A program made the position numbers and the translations under genes. Under the pieces are notes generated by a model. That model had not been told where the DNA came from. It saw only the letters and a list, made by a program, of their open reading frames with translations, and did no database searches. Positions 12,291 to 22,505 of a DNA stretch of 64,000 bases are shown piece by piece. The DNA is from Gordius sp. MW1 (taxonomy: Eukaryota > Nematomorpha > Gordioida > Gordea > Gordiidae): contig OZ038530.1 in the NCBI GenBank assembly GCA_964036665.1, positions 15,037,001 through 15,101,000 of the forward strand, given 5' to 3'. Positions within the stretch are counted from its first letter, which is position 1; every line of letters begins with the position of its first letter.

Positions 12291-12644
12291 AGGGTATGGG
12301 AAGAAAATAGTGTATGTCCTTAGTAACTTTCCTTTTATTTTTCTCTTTAATTTTTTTGCTGCTTTAGTAGAACTATAAGAACTATATATTGCTATACACA
12401 TTATTTATTTAATTTAATTAAATATTTGTATTTAATTGTAGTAGAACTTGAATTATATGCATATGTAATTAGATCTGCTGGCGTCAATGGTGTTATAAAT
12501 ATAGGTATTGGCTACAGGAAAGCAATAAGAGTAATGGGAGGGGGTACGTGTAATACAAGGGGCATCTTAAATGCAATAATAGAATGTGCGCACAGTACGC
12601 TGTACAAAGGCAATATGTGCGGCTTGATAAGGAGGGTATGGGAT

Positions 12645-12647
<3 letters not shown>

Positions 12648-12687
<40 letters not shown>

Positions 12688-13117
12688 TTTTTTTGTTAAA
12701 AATCCGCTGACAGTAATATAATATAAATACATGAAATATAAAAGGCAAAATGCGCCGAATAAACTAATACACTCTTCGGATATATCATCATCGAGGGGAT
12801 CTTCCAAAATTGGCCAAGAATCCGCGAACGATTTAAAGTTGTACTTGGCTATAAGAATACCAAGTCTTTGTTTTAGTAAAAAGGGTACCGAATGTTTAGA
12901 CGGGGGAGAACGTCTTCCAACCTCTTTAAAAAAAGCTAAGGCCTGTTTGCCAAAGGTGCCTGAACACGAAGCAACCAATGGAATAAAAATATTTGAGGAT
13001 AATAGGGCTTTGTGTTTATTGGTTTTCCGCCCCTCTGCAACAGCTAAAGAATCATTGTTGCAGTTAGAGGGGGCAAATAGGTCAATACATGTGAAGTCCC
13101 ATTTAAGGTGAAGACCA
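12648..13117 (-). mobile_element. 5'-truncated non-LTR retrotransposon (LINE) tail with poly(A), nested in gypsy
   Basis: A 36-base T run (12648-12683) is the poly(A) tail of a minus-strand insert. The insert is bracketed by a 33-bp direct repeat (12615-12647 and 13118-13150), the target duplication. The minus-strand frame contains FIPLVASCSGTFGKQALAFF and FLLKQRLGILIAKYN, which resemble the extreme C-terminal segment that follows the polymerase in many LINE proteins. Only the last 0.4 kb was copied. Target-primed reverse transcription explains all of this. Confidence 0.78.
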
Positions 13118-13711
13118 ATGTGCGGCTTGATAAGGAGGGTATGGGATAATAGCATAAAGCGACGTAAAATTGGGGTGGGGGCGTTAACAAGCGAACAGCC
13201 ATTAGTAATTATTAAATTAAATGGGAAGGAACATCTTATGTTAATGGATACAGGGTCGGCGATTACTATCTTAAACAAAAAGACGTGGGAAGCCGCAGGG
13301 AAACCAAAGCTGGATATGAATGGTAAGGTTAACATATGCTTATTAACGGGAGAGGAGCTAAAGGTTCTGGGTAGGTGCGTAGTAAAAGTAAGGCATAAGG
13401 GAGAACTAGTAGAGGCGGAGATATATATGGACTGGGCGGCTAATAATATTGTAGGGTGGGACTGGATTAATAAATGGTCCAAAGAGTTTAATTGGTGGGA
13501 ATGTGTAGAAAAGGGGGATGTGGCGTTGGAAATGTCGTTTGAGAGTAAGGAAAGGGAAAGGAAGGAAGGTAAAGAGTTAATTGCGATGTTAAAAAAATTT
13601 GAGGAAGTGTTTGAGGACAGATTAGGTTGTAGATATACAATTAAAAGAAGGCGCCATTCCCAAGTTTTGTGGAGTGCGGAGAATTCCCTTCGAGTGGAAA
13701 AAAGAGGTTGA
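13118..13711 (+). pseudogene. Gypsy aspartic protease segment
   Basis: The frame contains LMLMDTGSAITILNKKTWE, a retropepsin active site (DTGS), and then NIVGWDWINKW, matching the usual ILGxDWL region. It is the protease part of the 11.08-kb element. The frame ends where the reverse transcriptase continues in another frame, so a frameshift near 13660-13680 separates them. Confidence 0.72.
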
Positions 13712-13975
13712 AAGGGAATTAGATAAATGGCTAAAGGAGGGGGTTATAAGGGAAGTGGTCTCAGGTTATTGGGCGACACCGTTAGTTCCGGTGAGGAAAG
13801 TGAACGGTAAATTAAGGTTATGCGTAGATTTTCAGGTGACCCTAAATAAATGTGTGAGGGATGTTAAGTATTCCCTACCTCGCTTTGAGGAGATTGTAGC
13901 ACAGTTGAGTGGCTGTCGATGGTATTCGAAGATCGACTTCGCCAGTGCTTATTTACAACTTCTGGTAAGTGAGAG
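13674..13975 (+). pseudogene. Gypsy reverse transcriptase N-terminal fragment
   Basis: Reads EWKKEVERELDKWLKEGVIR, then KLRLCVDFQVTLNKCV and YSKIDFASAYLQL: the palm entry of a Ty3/gypsy polymerase including the first catalytic Asp (KIDFASAY). Similarity stops at about 13970, before the YxDD box, so the enzyme is truncated. Confidence 0.75.
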
Positions 13976-13989
13976 GACGCTTTATATAT

Positions 13990-15063
13990 AAAAAACGGTT
14001 GTTCCAGAATATTCTTGATTATATGTATTTATCCGCGTGGATATCAGCAGTTTGTTTACTCTTCGATACATTTTTCTTGTCAACTCCCCGAAATATCCTA
14101 CAAGACCATTGTTTGGTCATAATTTACTATTATAGCCAATTTAATGCACTTTTTTTAAAGTTCTTTCTTCAAATTATTTTAATAAAGTTAGTTTAATCTT
14201 ATATATTATTTTTTGGATTCAATAAGTGAATTTATAAAACAATATTTTGTTAAAAATAAGATGTTTGATGCACTGGTCTGCACCTGCAAAGCGAACTCGA
14301 TTTATTTAGCCAAATATCTTTTCCTTTACTCTCTAAATTTTATTATTATATTTAATCTAACGTAATAGGGGGGGGGGTTTCATATTCATGATTAATCTCT
14401 TAAAGAAGTAAAACTCATTTATAATAGTAAGAAAGCATAATTAATATTATCACTTTGGCACCAAAATATGCATATAAAATTACAATATTACCTACATTTT
14501 TATTACTTATTTGATAATTTACATTTATCAAATTACCATTTATAAAATAGCTTAAATGATAATTTATGTCAAAACGTCGTTGTTACTTCTCACTTAAAAA
14601 CATTACCATTTGTCCAAATGACTAAACCGTTAATAATATTTAAATAAGAGTGCAGATAGCGATGAGGGCACTTTGCTTAATTTTAAAATTTCTTTTTAAA
14701 AATTATATTAAATAGCGCCCAATATAAACTATTAATAAGGAAAAAAAGTCATGTTCGGTGGAAAAATTGAATATATAGATTGTAAATAGCTACAATTGAG
14801 TAGAACATTTACATAAATTAGCAAATATGCTGTAACATTAGGGCCATATATTTTCAATATTTTATAAATCCAAAAATATTCATAACCAAATATTAACCAT
14901 AAACATGGAATTTTGTAGTCTTATCTTGACTTCTTTTATTACGGCATATTGAATTTATCTCATTAAAATAGCACCCTGAGGCTCAATAAATTTCAACGCA
15001 AATCGGCCTAACCTTAAAATCGATTATAACAACCGTACCAAGTCAAACGTTATAAAGACACTA
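13990..15063. other. AT-rich non-coding spacer
   Basis: No coding or repeat signal beyond an isolated G run near 14370. The truncated gypsy simply fades into AT-rich sequence. Confidence 0.45.
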
Positions 15064-15204
15064 ATTATAAAACACCTAAAAATACCTAAAAATTTCCATA
15101 AAAATTATGATATAAGCTTTTAATTTAGGTAGATCTGAAGGTATCATTTCATTTAGGGTACTCTATAATAGGGTTGGGGTTGGTGTTTTTAGGTGTTTTA
15201 TAAT
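15064..15204. repeat. Short inverted-repeat element, 141 bp
   Basis: Begins ATTATAAAACACCTAAAAA and ends TTTTTAGGTGTTTTATAAT, a 19-base inverted repeat. Probably a small MITE; no unambiguous target duplication beyond the A/T flanks. Confidence 0.6.
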
Positions 15205-16890
15205 GAATCCCATTCACAATGCCAATCATCCACAATGCCAATGACTGTAACAAACTAGACACAAAAACTAAAAACTATAATTTAAATGGCAAAATTGTAA
15301 TATATTAAAAAATTACTAAATATAAAGCTATTAATAAAAAAATAAATAACATATGCATAGGCTTTTAATTTGTAGTTATTTGCACATAAACTAATGAATA
15401 CTTATAGAGATTAAGGTGCACACGACCTTTTATAAGCTTACGTATTTTAAATGATAAGTCATATGTTATTATTTTTAAGTAATAGGTCACTATACAGTTA
15501 ATTTTATTATAATGATTATCATATATCTATGTGTACTTATAATGTTATTAAACAACAGTAGAATAATGACTATGTTTTAAATTAATTTTGCATTTTGTAT
15601 ATAAATACATTTACATTTGTATTACAATTATGGCTTGTTATAGACTAATATATATTTACTTTATACCAAAATGCATAAGTTAATGATACTTATATATAGT
15701 TGGATATTAGCAAATTAATTATAAATTGAAAATTTTACATCTGATTAATGTAGATTTTTGGATTTAATTACATTATCTAAATATGTAAACTTTCTTATAA
15801 TTATACTATATATTATTTGTTGACAAATAGATTAGTATTGAAACATCTCTGGGATAATATTGATAAAACATAGATTTTTATGATTTGCATATTATTGCTA
15901 TCAAATAAATTTTATAGTAATTGTTGCCTTTTCTATTTTCTAATATTGATAAATAAATTGGTATTAAATGGACATTAGCCTTATAATTTAAAAAATATAA
16001 ACAATATGAAAAATAGAGATATACATGGCATTGCTATAAAAAAGGACAATAGTTTAATTTTAAGAATAAAAATAATATTTTAGGTCTATATGTATATGTT
16101 ACTAATTTAAACAAAGGTCATAAGGTAATGATATTATAACACATTAACCAATGTCCAAATACTAAAATTCCTAAGTAAAATAAAACTTGAAATTTTTTTA
16201 TATGAAACTCTTAATTTTAATTTTCAACATTGACTTTTATCATTGATTTAAGTGAGTGAGATTAAATAAATTTGCCAGATTTTAATTACAATGATTAAAC
16301 TTTATTATAATTAATGTTTATTTTATAGAAACAAGTGAACTTTATAATTTTTTCTGTTTATCAAAGATATAAATGTTGTTAAATATGACAAACATTAAGT
16401 GATTTTACAATTTGAGATACAGGGAACACCGTAACAACGTTATACTTTATGATAAAATTGTGTTAATTTTGGAAATCACGTTTGACTTGGTTTGTTAACG
16501 TGAGTTTGCTTCGGGGGGTTAGTGGCTCATCAGCCCAAAACTTGCTGATAATCCATTCACATCAAGCTGATTTCTCTGGACAAATTCGGTAAAAAAAATC
16601 GAATAAAAACATGATGAAATGCTAAATGTTAGGGACTAGTTTTTAGGAATGCGTAAATTAATTGCATTGTCTTGTATTCGCCTCTCCTGTCCAATTCGCA
16701 ATTTATGGCTGTGGACTTATGCTTCTTTAAAAATTTTTTTTGCTTTCACAAAAAGATCAGCTAATTAATGTGTTGTTTTAAGTTTTTCGGCCTCGCCCGA
16801 GGTCAAATTCCATTAAGGCTTATGGGCGCGATTGATTACCGTTATGTATAAATTCCTTTTGGCGATTTGTCTACGTATGACCTATTTTTC
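15205..16890. other. AT-rich non-coding spacer
   Basis: Strongly AT-rich, with no domain, tandem repeat or inverted repeat I could support. Confidence 0.45.
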
Positions 16891-17330
16891 CTATAGCTGT
16901 TTGTCACATTTAGTGGCCAGCTCCTTTAAGTAGGTTCTCCATGTATTCCTGCACTTACACCAGCTTCGCTTTAGCTCGTACCTTCTCAAGTCCATATCAA
17001 TTTTATGCTTCCATGTCAGTTTAGGCCTCCCTCTCTTTCGCTTACCTTCGATTCGCACTTTCTTTATACGATTTGCCAAGTGACTTTCCTCCCGTCTCTC
17101 CAAATGGCCATACCATCTCAATCTTCTTACCACCAACTTTCTCTGAATCGGAACTACATTTAGTTTGTTCCTTATGTCTTGATTCCTTATATGATCCTTT
17201 TTGCTTATTCCCAAGATCCATCTCAACATTCGCATCTCCATTGTAGCCAAGCTTTGCTCCTTTTTTGCCTTTATTTCCCAGCTTTCCGCTCCATACAATA
17301 CCGTGGGTACAATAACGGTGTTATATAACC
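16891..17330 (-). pseudogene. LINE reverse-transcriptase C-terminal fragment
   Basis: The minus-strand frame reads PTVLYGAESWEIKAKKEQ, then LATMEMRMLRWILGISKKDH, RRLRWYGHLERREE and RKRGRPKLTWK. This is the characteristic segment that follows the polymerase in RTE/Jockey-type LINE ORF2 proteins (thumb and C-terminal region). The catalytic polymerase part is missing and the frame stops at the left, so it is a relic of 0.4 kb. No target duplication or tail was found. Confidence 0.8.
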
Positions 17331-17940
17331 GTCCTTATGTTATTCCACATATCGTTAGCATTGACTTTATAACGGATAATTGGAAAAATGGCTAAAAAAT
17401 TCCCTGCAAATCAATGATGACCGTTGCTTACTCCTAATTTGTCTGTCCCTTAACTGAGGTCAATATCCTTGTTAATTACCTTTTGTCTTTGCTATTTATT
17501 TTCGTAAATCTTACCTTGAAACTCGTCCCACATTTACAATTTCTAACCCCAAATATATACTAATGTAATGACCTCTGTTTACATTTAATTTGTCGGACCC
17601 CGGCCAGAGGCTAAAATCAATTCTAATATTTGTGCCAGCAGCTTTTGACCATTTGGTACCTTGATTTCAAAGATACATTTTCCCATCAAAAAAATATTTG
17701 TTCTTTTTCTGAATCTCACTTGATTATTAGACTTTTTTTTTGTAAATTTGTCAATTTCGTTGCTTTAGGTTATAAACGTACTTGTTTCTCTGACCCCCTG
17801 CTTAGATTTTGCCCATTGCCAATCCAATTTCTCCCCCTTCCTTTGCCCCTCTTAGTATAAATAAGAGATTAATGATAGACCGCACTGAAACGGTTTAACT
17901 TTAACCTCTACACAGTTCACAAGAAAATTAATAATAAATT
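17331..17940. other. Non-coding spacer downstream of the MULE gene
   Basis: Nothing coding is supported. It includes a pyrimidine-rich stretch at 17780-17850. It may contain the 3' terminal part of the MULE element, but no terminal inverted repeat was recognised. Confidence 0.4.
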
Positions 17941-19546
17941 TTATTCAGGGTCACTAGTGTCTGAAAAGTCACTAGTGTCCCTGTCATCTGAAATATTCGA
18001 ATCATTATTAGCAAACGAATGCAATATAACAGTATTAGAATAATTCCAAAATCGCGAGTCAAAATCAAGAGATATCAATTTCGCGACGTTATCTACATAA
18101 TTAAAAATATCAGTATAACGCGAAGTATCAGAATATAAAGCGTGTAAAGTGTTAAGGTGAGCATTTTTCATGCGAACGCATTTATTAATCGAATATAAAG
18201 TCTGGCCTTGATCAATCTGCATGAGATTGATCTCAGTCTTTTCATTATTTTCAAGTAAAAAAGCAATACAGGTATAAATATCTGGATGCGGTTGCCCAAT
18301 TAAGGACTTTAGTCCATTGTGGTAGCCTTCGAGGTGGTTGTTGGTCCTAGGACCAACAGCCTCGTACCTCTGCCACATTGAATAAGGGAATGTGGCAGAG
18401 GGGCTAATCCAACTACTTAAAATATAATCAAAAAAAGATCGTAGTTTTGCATGTTGGGAGACAAAAGGGTCGTCCCAACATGCTCTCCAAACAGTGAAGA
18501 CATCTTGAAACCGCAAAAAAGGGAGACCCGAGACTCTCCTAATTAATTTTCGTATGGTGGGATTTCTAGAGTATTCCTTTTTAAATTCAAGTTTATCCAT
18601 CCGTCTCAAGATAGCCCTTGAAAAATGGAAGAGACATCCTTAAAAACATATTAGCGCTACAAATTAATTATTACCTTTTACTACGGCATTGGGAAAGCAT
18701 GTTCGAAGAGCGCTCTTTGCAGAGCGCTCAAAATCAATTTGGATATAAGTCGGGTCCAATCGCAAACCTAAAGCCAAACATATGTCCTTTAATTTTTGGA
18801 AGACCTTGCAATATGTTTCGCGCTTTCTATTAGGCATAAATACATAGACCGCGGGGATCATATGTTCCTTGTAGTAGGCGTGAATAGTATAAAGCTAAAA
18901 TTATCGATATATAAATACATAAAATTAATAATTTACTTGATGAAATAAGGTAGGGCAGACTTTAAATGTAGGCACAAAATCCTTAAAATAGAGGGTGTCC
19001 CAAAAATGATGAGATTGTTGTCATCATTCCACAGCAAGAACGACTCATTATTTGGGGTTAATGTTTGGACTTCGGTCAAACGAATTTGACTTCTGTCCGC
19101 GGGAACAAGTTGCCTATTGGGGATGGCCCTTTTTAGCGTCAACCTCACGGATTTCAAGGAAGGCGTTGCCAATGGGAATTCCGGTAGTTCGGGGACCTCA
19201 CGAAGTCTTGACGCCATGGTTTGATGATATATCCTGCTAATTTTGGTAGCAGGATTCGCTGCTACAGCATCTTTTAGCCTCATCCTAGTAACCAACGCCT
19301 CATACTCTTCCCTCGGTGGTAAATGATTATGTTGTCGCTTGGCAACAACATGTCCATTAAATTCCGAGGCAATTGCTGAGCAGGACGAGTTTCTACACGA
19401 GTAATATGTTTTGCCTCTAACTGTAATTTTTTTCCTATAGAGGTAGGAAGAAAAATACAAGTGGAATCCACCCTTTTGCGATCTTAAATACTCTGGAGAT
19501 GCCTCTATGGGTTGAGATGTTTCCAAAATAGAGTTTGCAGAAGCAC
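17941..19546 (-). pseudogene. FLYWCH/MULE-type transposase gene with tiny introns, probably inactive
   Basis: The first visible exon (19546 down) encodes a FLYWCH zinc finger (GGFHLYFSSYLYRKK, YYSCRNSSCSA, KRQHNHLP). The MULE core follows: FKVCPTLFHQ joins LYTIHAYYKEHMIPAVYVF across a 42-nt intron (18936-18895), and NAVVKG joins CLFHFSRAILRRMDK across a 36-nt intron (18674-18639). The second catalytic Asp (QIDFERSA) and third acidic residue (NNHLEGYHNGL) are present. The usual DGTF box reads VPTF and so lacks its Asp, and a frame change near 18990 separates the FLYWCH exon from it. The C-terminus is acidic and Ser/Asp-rich. A 5' exon must lie beyond the 110-bp array. Related families supply transposase for Mutator-like elements. 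Most likely a decayed transposon gene. Confidence 0.75.
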
Positions 19547-20640
19547 CTAAAACACATAAGTAATTAGTATACAATTCAGAAATCTACTTGGTGGCCTTAT
19601 ACTTCTAAATTGAGCAATGGGTTGAGAAGTTTCCAAAATAGAGTTTGCAGAAGCACCTAAAACACCTAAGTAATTAGTACAAAATTCAGAAATCTACTTG
19701 GTGGCCTTATAATTCTAAATTGAGCAATGGGTTGAGAAGTTCTAAATTGAGGAATGGGTTGAGAAGTTCTAAATTGAGGAATGGGTTGAGATGTTGCCAA
19801 AAAAGAGTTTGCAGAAACATCTAAAACACCTAAGTAATTAGTACAAAATTCAGAAATCTACTTGGTGGCCTTATAATTCTAAATTGAGAAATGGGTTGAG
19901 ATGTTTCCAAAATAGAGTTTGCAGAAGCACCTAAAACACCTAAGTAATTAGTATACAATTCAGAAATCTACTTGGTGGCCTTATAATTCTAAATTGAGGA
20001 ATGGGTTGAGATGTTGCCAAAAAAGAGTTTGCAGAAACATCTAAAACACCTAAGTAATTAGTACAAAATTCAGAAATCTACTTGATGGCCTTATAATTCT
20101 AAATTGAGCAATGGGTTGAGAAGTTCTAAATTGAGGAATGGGTTGAGATGTTGCCAAAAAAGAGTTTGCAGAAACATCTAAAACACCTAAGTAATTAGTA
20201 CAAAATTCAGAAATCTACTTGATGGCCTTATAATTCTAAATTGAGCAATGGGTTGAGAAGTTCTAAATTGAGGAATGGGTTGAGATGTTGCCAAAAAAGA
20301 GTTTGCAGAAACATCTAAAACACCTAAGTAATTAGTACAAAATTCAGAAATCTACTTGATGGCCTTATAATTCTAAGTTGAGCAATGGGTTGAGAAGTTC
20401 TAAATTGAGGAATGGGTTGAGATGTTGCCAAAATAGAGTTTGCAGAAGCACCTAAAACACCTAAGTAATTAGTACAAATTCAGAAATCTACTTGATGGCC
20501 TTATAATTCTAAATTGAGGAATGGGTTGAGATGTTTCCAAAATAGAATTTGCAGAAACACCTAAGTAATTAGTATACAATTCAGAAATTTACTTGGTGGC
20601 CTTATAATTCTAAATTGAGGAATGGGTTCAGAAGTTGATA
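19500..20640 (-). repeat. 110-bp tandem array derived from an intron-exon junction
   Basis: About nine full 110-bp units plus several 26-bp partial units (TTCTAAATTGAGGAATGGG type). On the minus strand each full unit carries a T-rich stretch, TTAG and GTGCTTCTGCAAAC, which is the splice acceptor and exon start of the MULE gene at 19546. The unit length is not a multiple of three and the units contain stops, so it is not a protein repeat. It lies just upstream of the transposase exon. Confidence 0.8.
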
Positions 20641-21689
20641 AAACAGGCATTTTAGAGTTTGCAGTTAGATCTTAAAAATTAATCATACAATTCCAAAATT
20701 AGGACGGAAGCGCTGATTTAGGATAAATCTGTGCGGGAGATACGTTCAAATTGGAATTTCGCCACTATTTAATTGGTTATCAATATTAGACGTTATGTTA
20801 CATACCTCTAAAACTTTGGTAACTTTTGATTGGTTTGGCCATTGGCATTCTGAAGCATTGGCAATATGGACGATTGTCTTTTTGAACAGAAGCGGGAAAA
20901 CCGATAATAACGAAAGTACTTACAAACAAGATATATGATCTAATATATCAAATTAAAAAGAGTTAATTACATAAATAAATATATACAATATATATAATAT
21001 ATTATATATATAAATATGTGCTGTATATTACATACATTATAATATACCATAATTATATCGTTATTACATATATTTAAACCCATCTTTATATTCCTAAGTA
21101 TATAAACACTAAAGATATACATTTACAATTATATAAGCACAATATATGATTTTAATTTTAGATATACATATATAAAAATATGAATAATAATGTTAGAGTA
21201 TTATATATATATATACATTTATATTAAGGATAGTTTAAAAGTACTATATTTATTTTTGTATTTTTTATAAAATAGCCATAGTGTATTGAAATACTATAAA
21301 TATTTCTATTCATTCTATATATTTACATGTACATATAGGCACTATATATAATCTATGCAAATTTATTTATGCTTATATATATATACACATAATTATAATC
21401 TTTTAAATAATATTTATGTACAATGCATATTTACTTATATATATGTAGGTACTCTATATATTATATGTATATATAGAACTTCCTATCTAGTAAATTAGTT
21501 TTTCATGTTTAGATTTTAAAGTTTTTGGGTCTCCCAAATACTATTGGGAGATGCATCATCCCAAATAAAGTCCCTGTCTTATTGCCCAGCATTTTATAAT
21601 AAATAGGCAGAACTTACCATCTGTTAACTTTTTTTTTAATTTTAAGATTCTAAAATTTTTAAGGTGTCTCTCTTTTTAATAATAAAATA
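20641..21689. other. AT-rich spacer with (TA)n-like stretches
   Basis: Mostly A/T with runs of ATATATAT around 20990-21010, 21205-21220 and 21370-21390. No coding or structured repeat beyond that. Confidence 0.5.
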
Positions 21690-22296
21690 ACATATAAGTC
21701 TGTGAAAAATGATTGTTGCTTGACATAATTAGGCTTTTGCTTTTAAAATGCTAAAAATTTAAATTTAGATAGTTCCCTTCAAGTAATTGAAACATATAAG
21801 TTTGTAAAAAATGATTGTTGCTTGACATAATTAGGTTTTTGCTTTTAAAATACTAAAAATTTTGATTTAGATAGTTCTCTTCAAGTAATAAAACAGCATA
21901 TAAGTTTCTGAAAAATGATTCTGGCTTGACATAATTAGGTTTTTGCTTTTAAAATGCTATTTTGATTTAGATAGTTATCTTCAATTAATAAGTTTGACAT
22001 AATTATGTTTTTGTTTTTAAAATGCTAACAAATTTTGATTTAGATAGATTTCTTCAAGTAATAAAGCAACATATTTCAAACTTATTTGTGCATTTCAATT
22101 AAAAATCTTATATAATACGTACAAATTACATGTATTACTATTTATTTATTAAAGTGTCATTATATAGATGTAAGTATATAAATCTATATTTATAATCATA
22201 TAACTTGCTTATATAAGTGTAAATGTATATATTTAATGCTTATATATCTAAGAATATATACATGAGTATAAATATATATAATACCTTAATATAATT

Positions 22297-22480
22297 TGTA
22301 GAGAGGTAATTGGAGCGCGAAGTGCCTCAGGGGATATATTGTTTACCGTTGTGTTGTCAATCTAATTATCGTTAATTGGTATGTATTATATACGTTGGAT
22401 ATACACGTTTTTACTCACTTTTCTATTTTTGTATTACTTCGAAACCTCTCTCTAGTAAATAAAGATTCCCAATAACAACA
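22297..22480 (+). repeat. 5' LTR of gypsy copy 1
   Basis: 184 bp, TGTAGAGAGG to CAACA, with a likely polyadenylation signal (AGTAAATAAAG) near its end. It differs from the 3' LTR only at two adjacent positions near its end (AACAACA against CTCAACA). Confidence 0.93.
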
Positions 22481-22505
22481 GTTGGCGTCGGGAACCTACG
22501 CGGAG

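Larger units (their letters stand above)
11081..13980 (+). mobile_element. Truncated Ty3/gypsy element (lineage A), host of two later insertions
   Basis: A probable 5' LTR (about 11081-11493; start uncertain, TGTGGAG, end ACA) is followed directly by a primer-binding-like TGGCGCCCAACG (11495). Gag zinc knuckles, an aspartic protease and the first part of a reverse transcriptase follow in order on the plus strand, then the match stops near 13970 and no 3' LTR is seen. A MITE sits in the LTR (11171-11333) and a LINE tail in the body (12648-13117). Decayed and incomplete. Confidence 0.7.

Noticed and set aside
12682..13482. A 266-codon minus-strand frame as a gene
   Set aside because: Its right part is antisense to the gypsy protease and its left part is the LINE tail; the target duplication shows two separate sources.
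19500..20640. 110-bp array as a coding repeat extending the transposase
   Set aside because: The unit is not a multiple of three and carries stops in the relevant frame.
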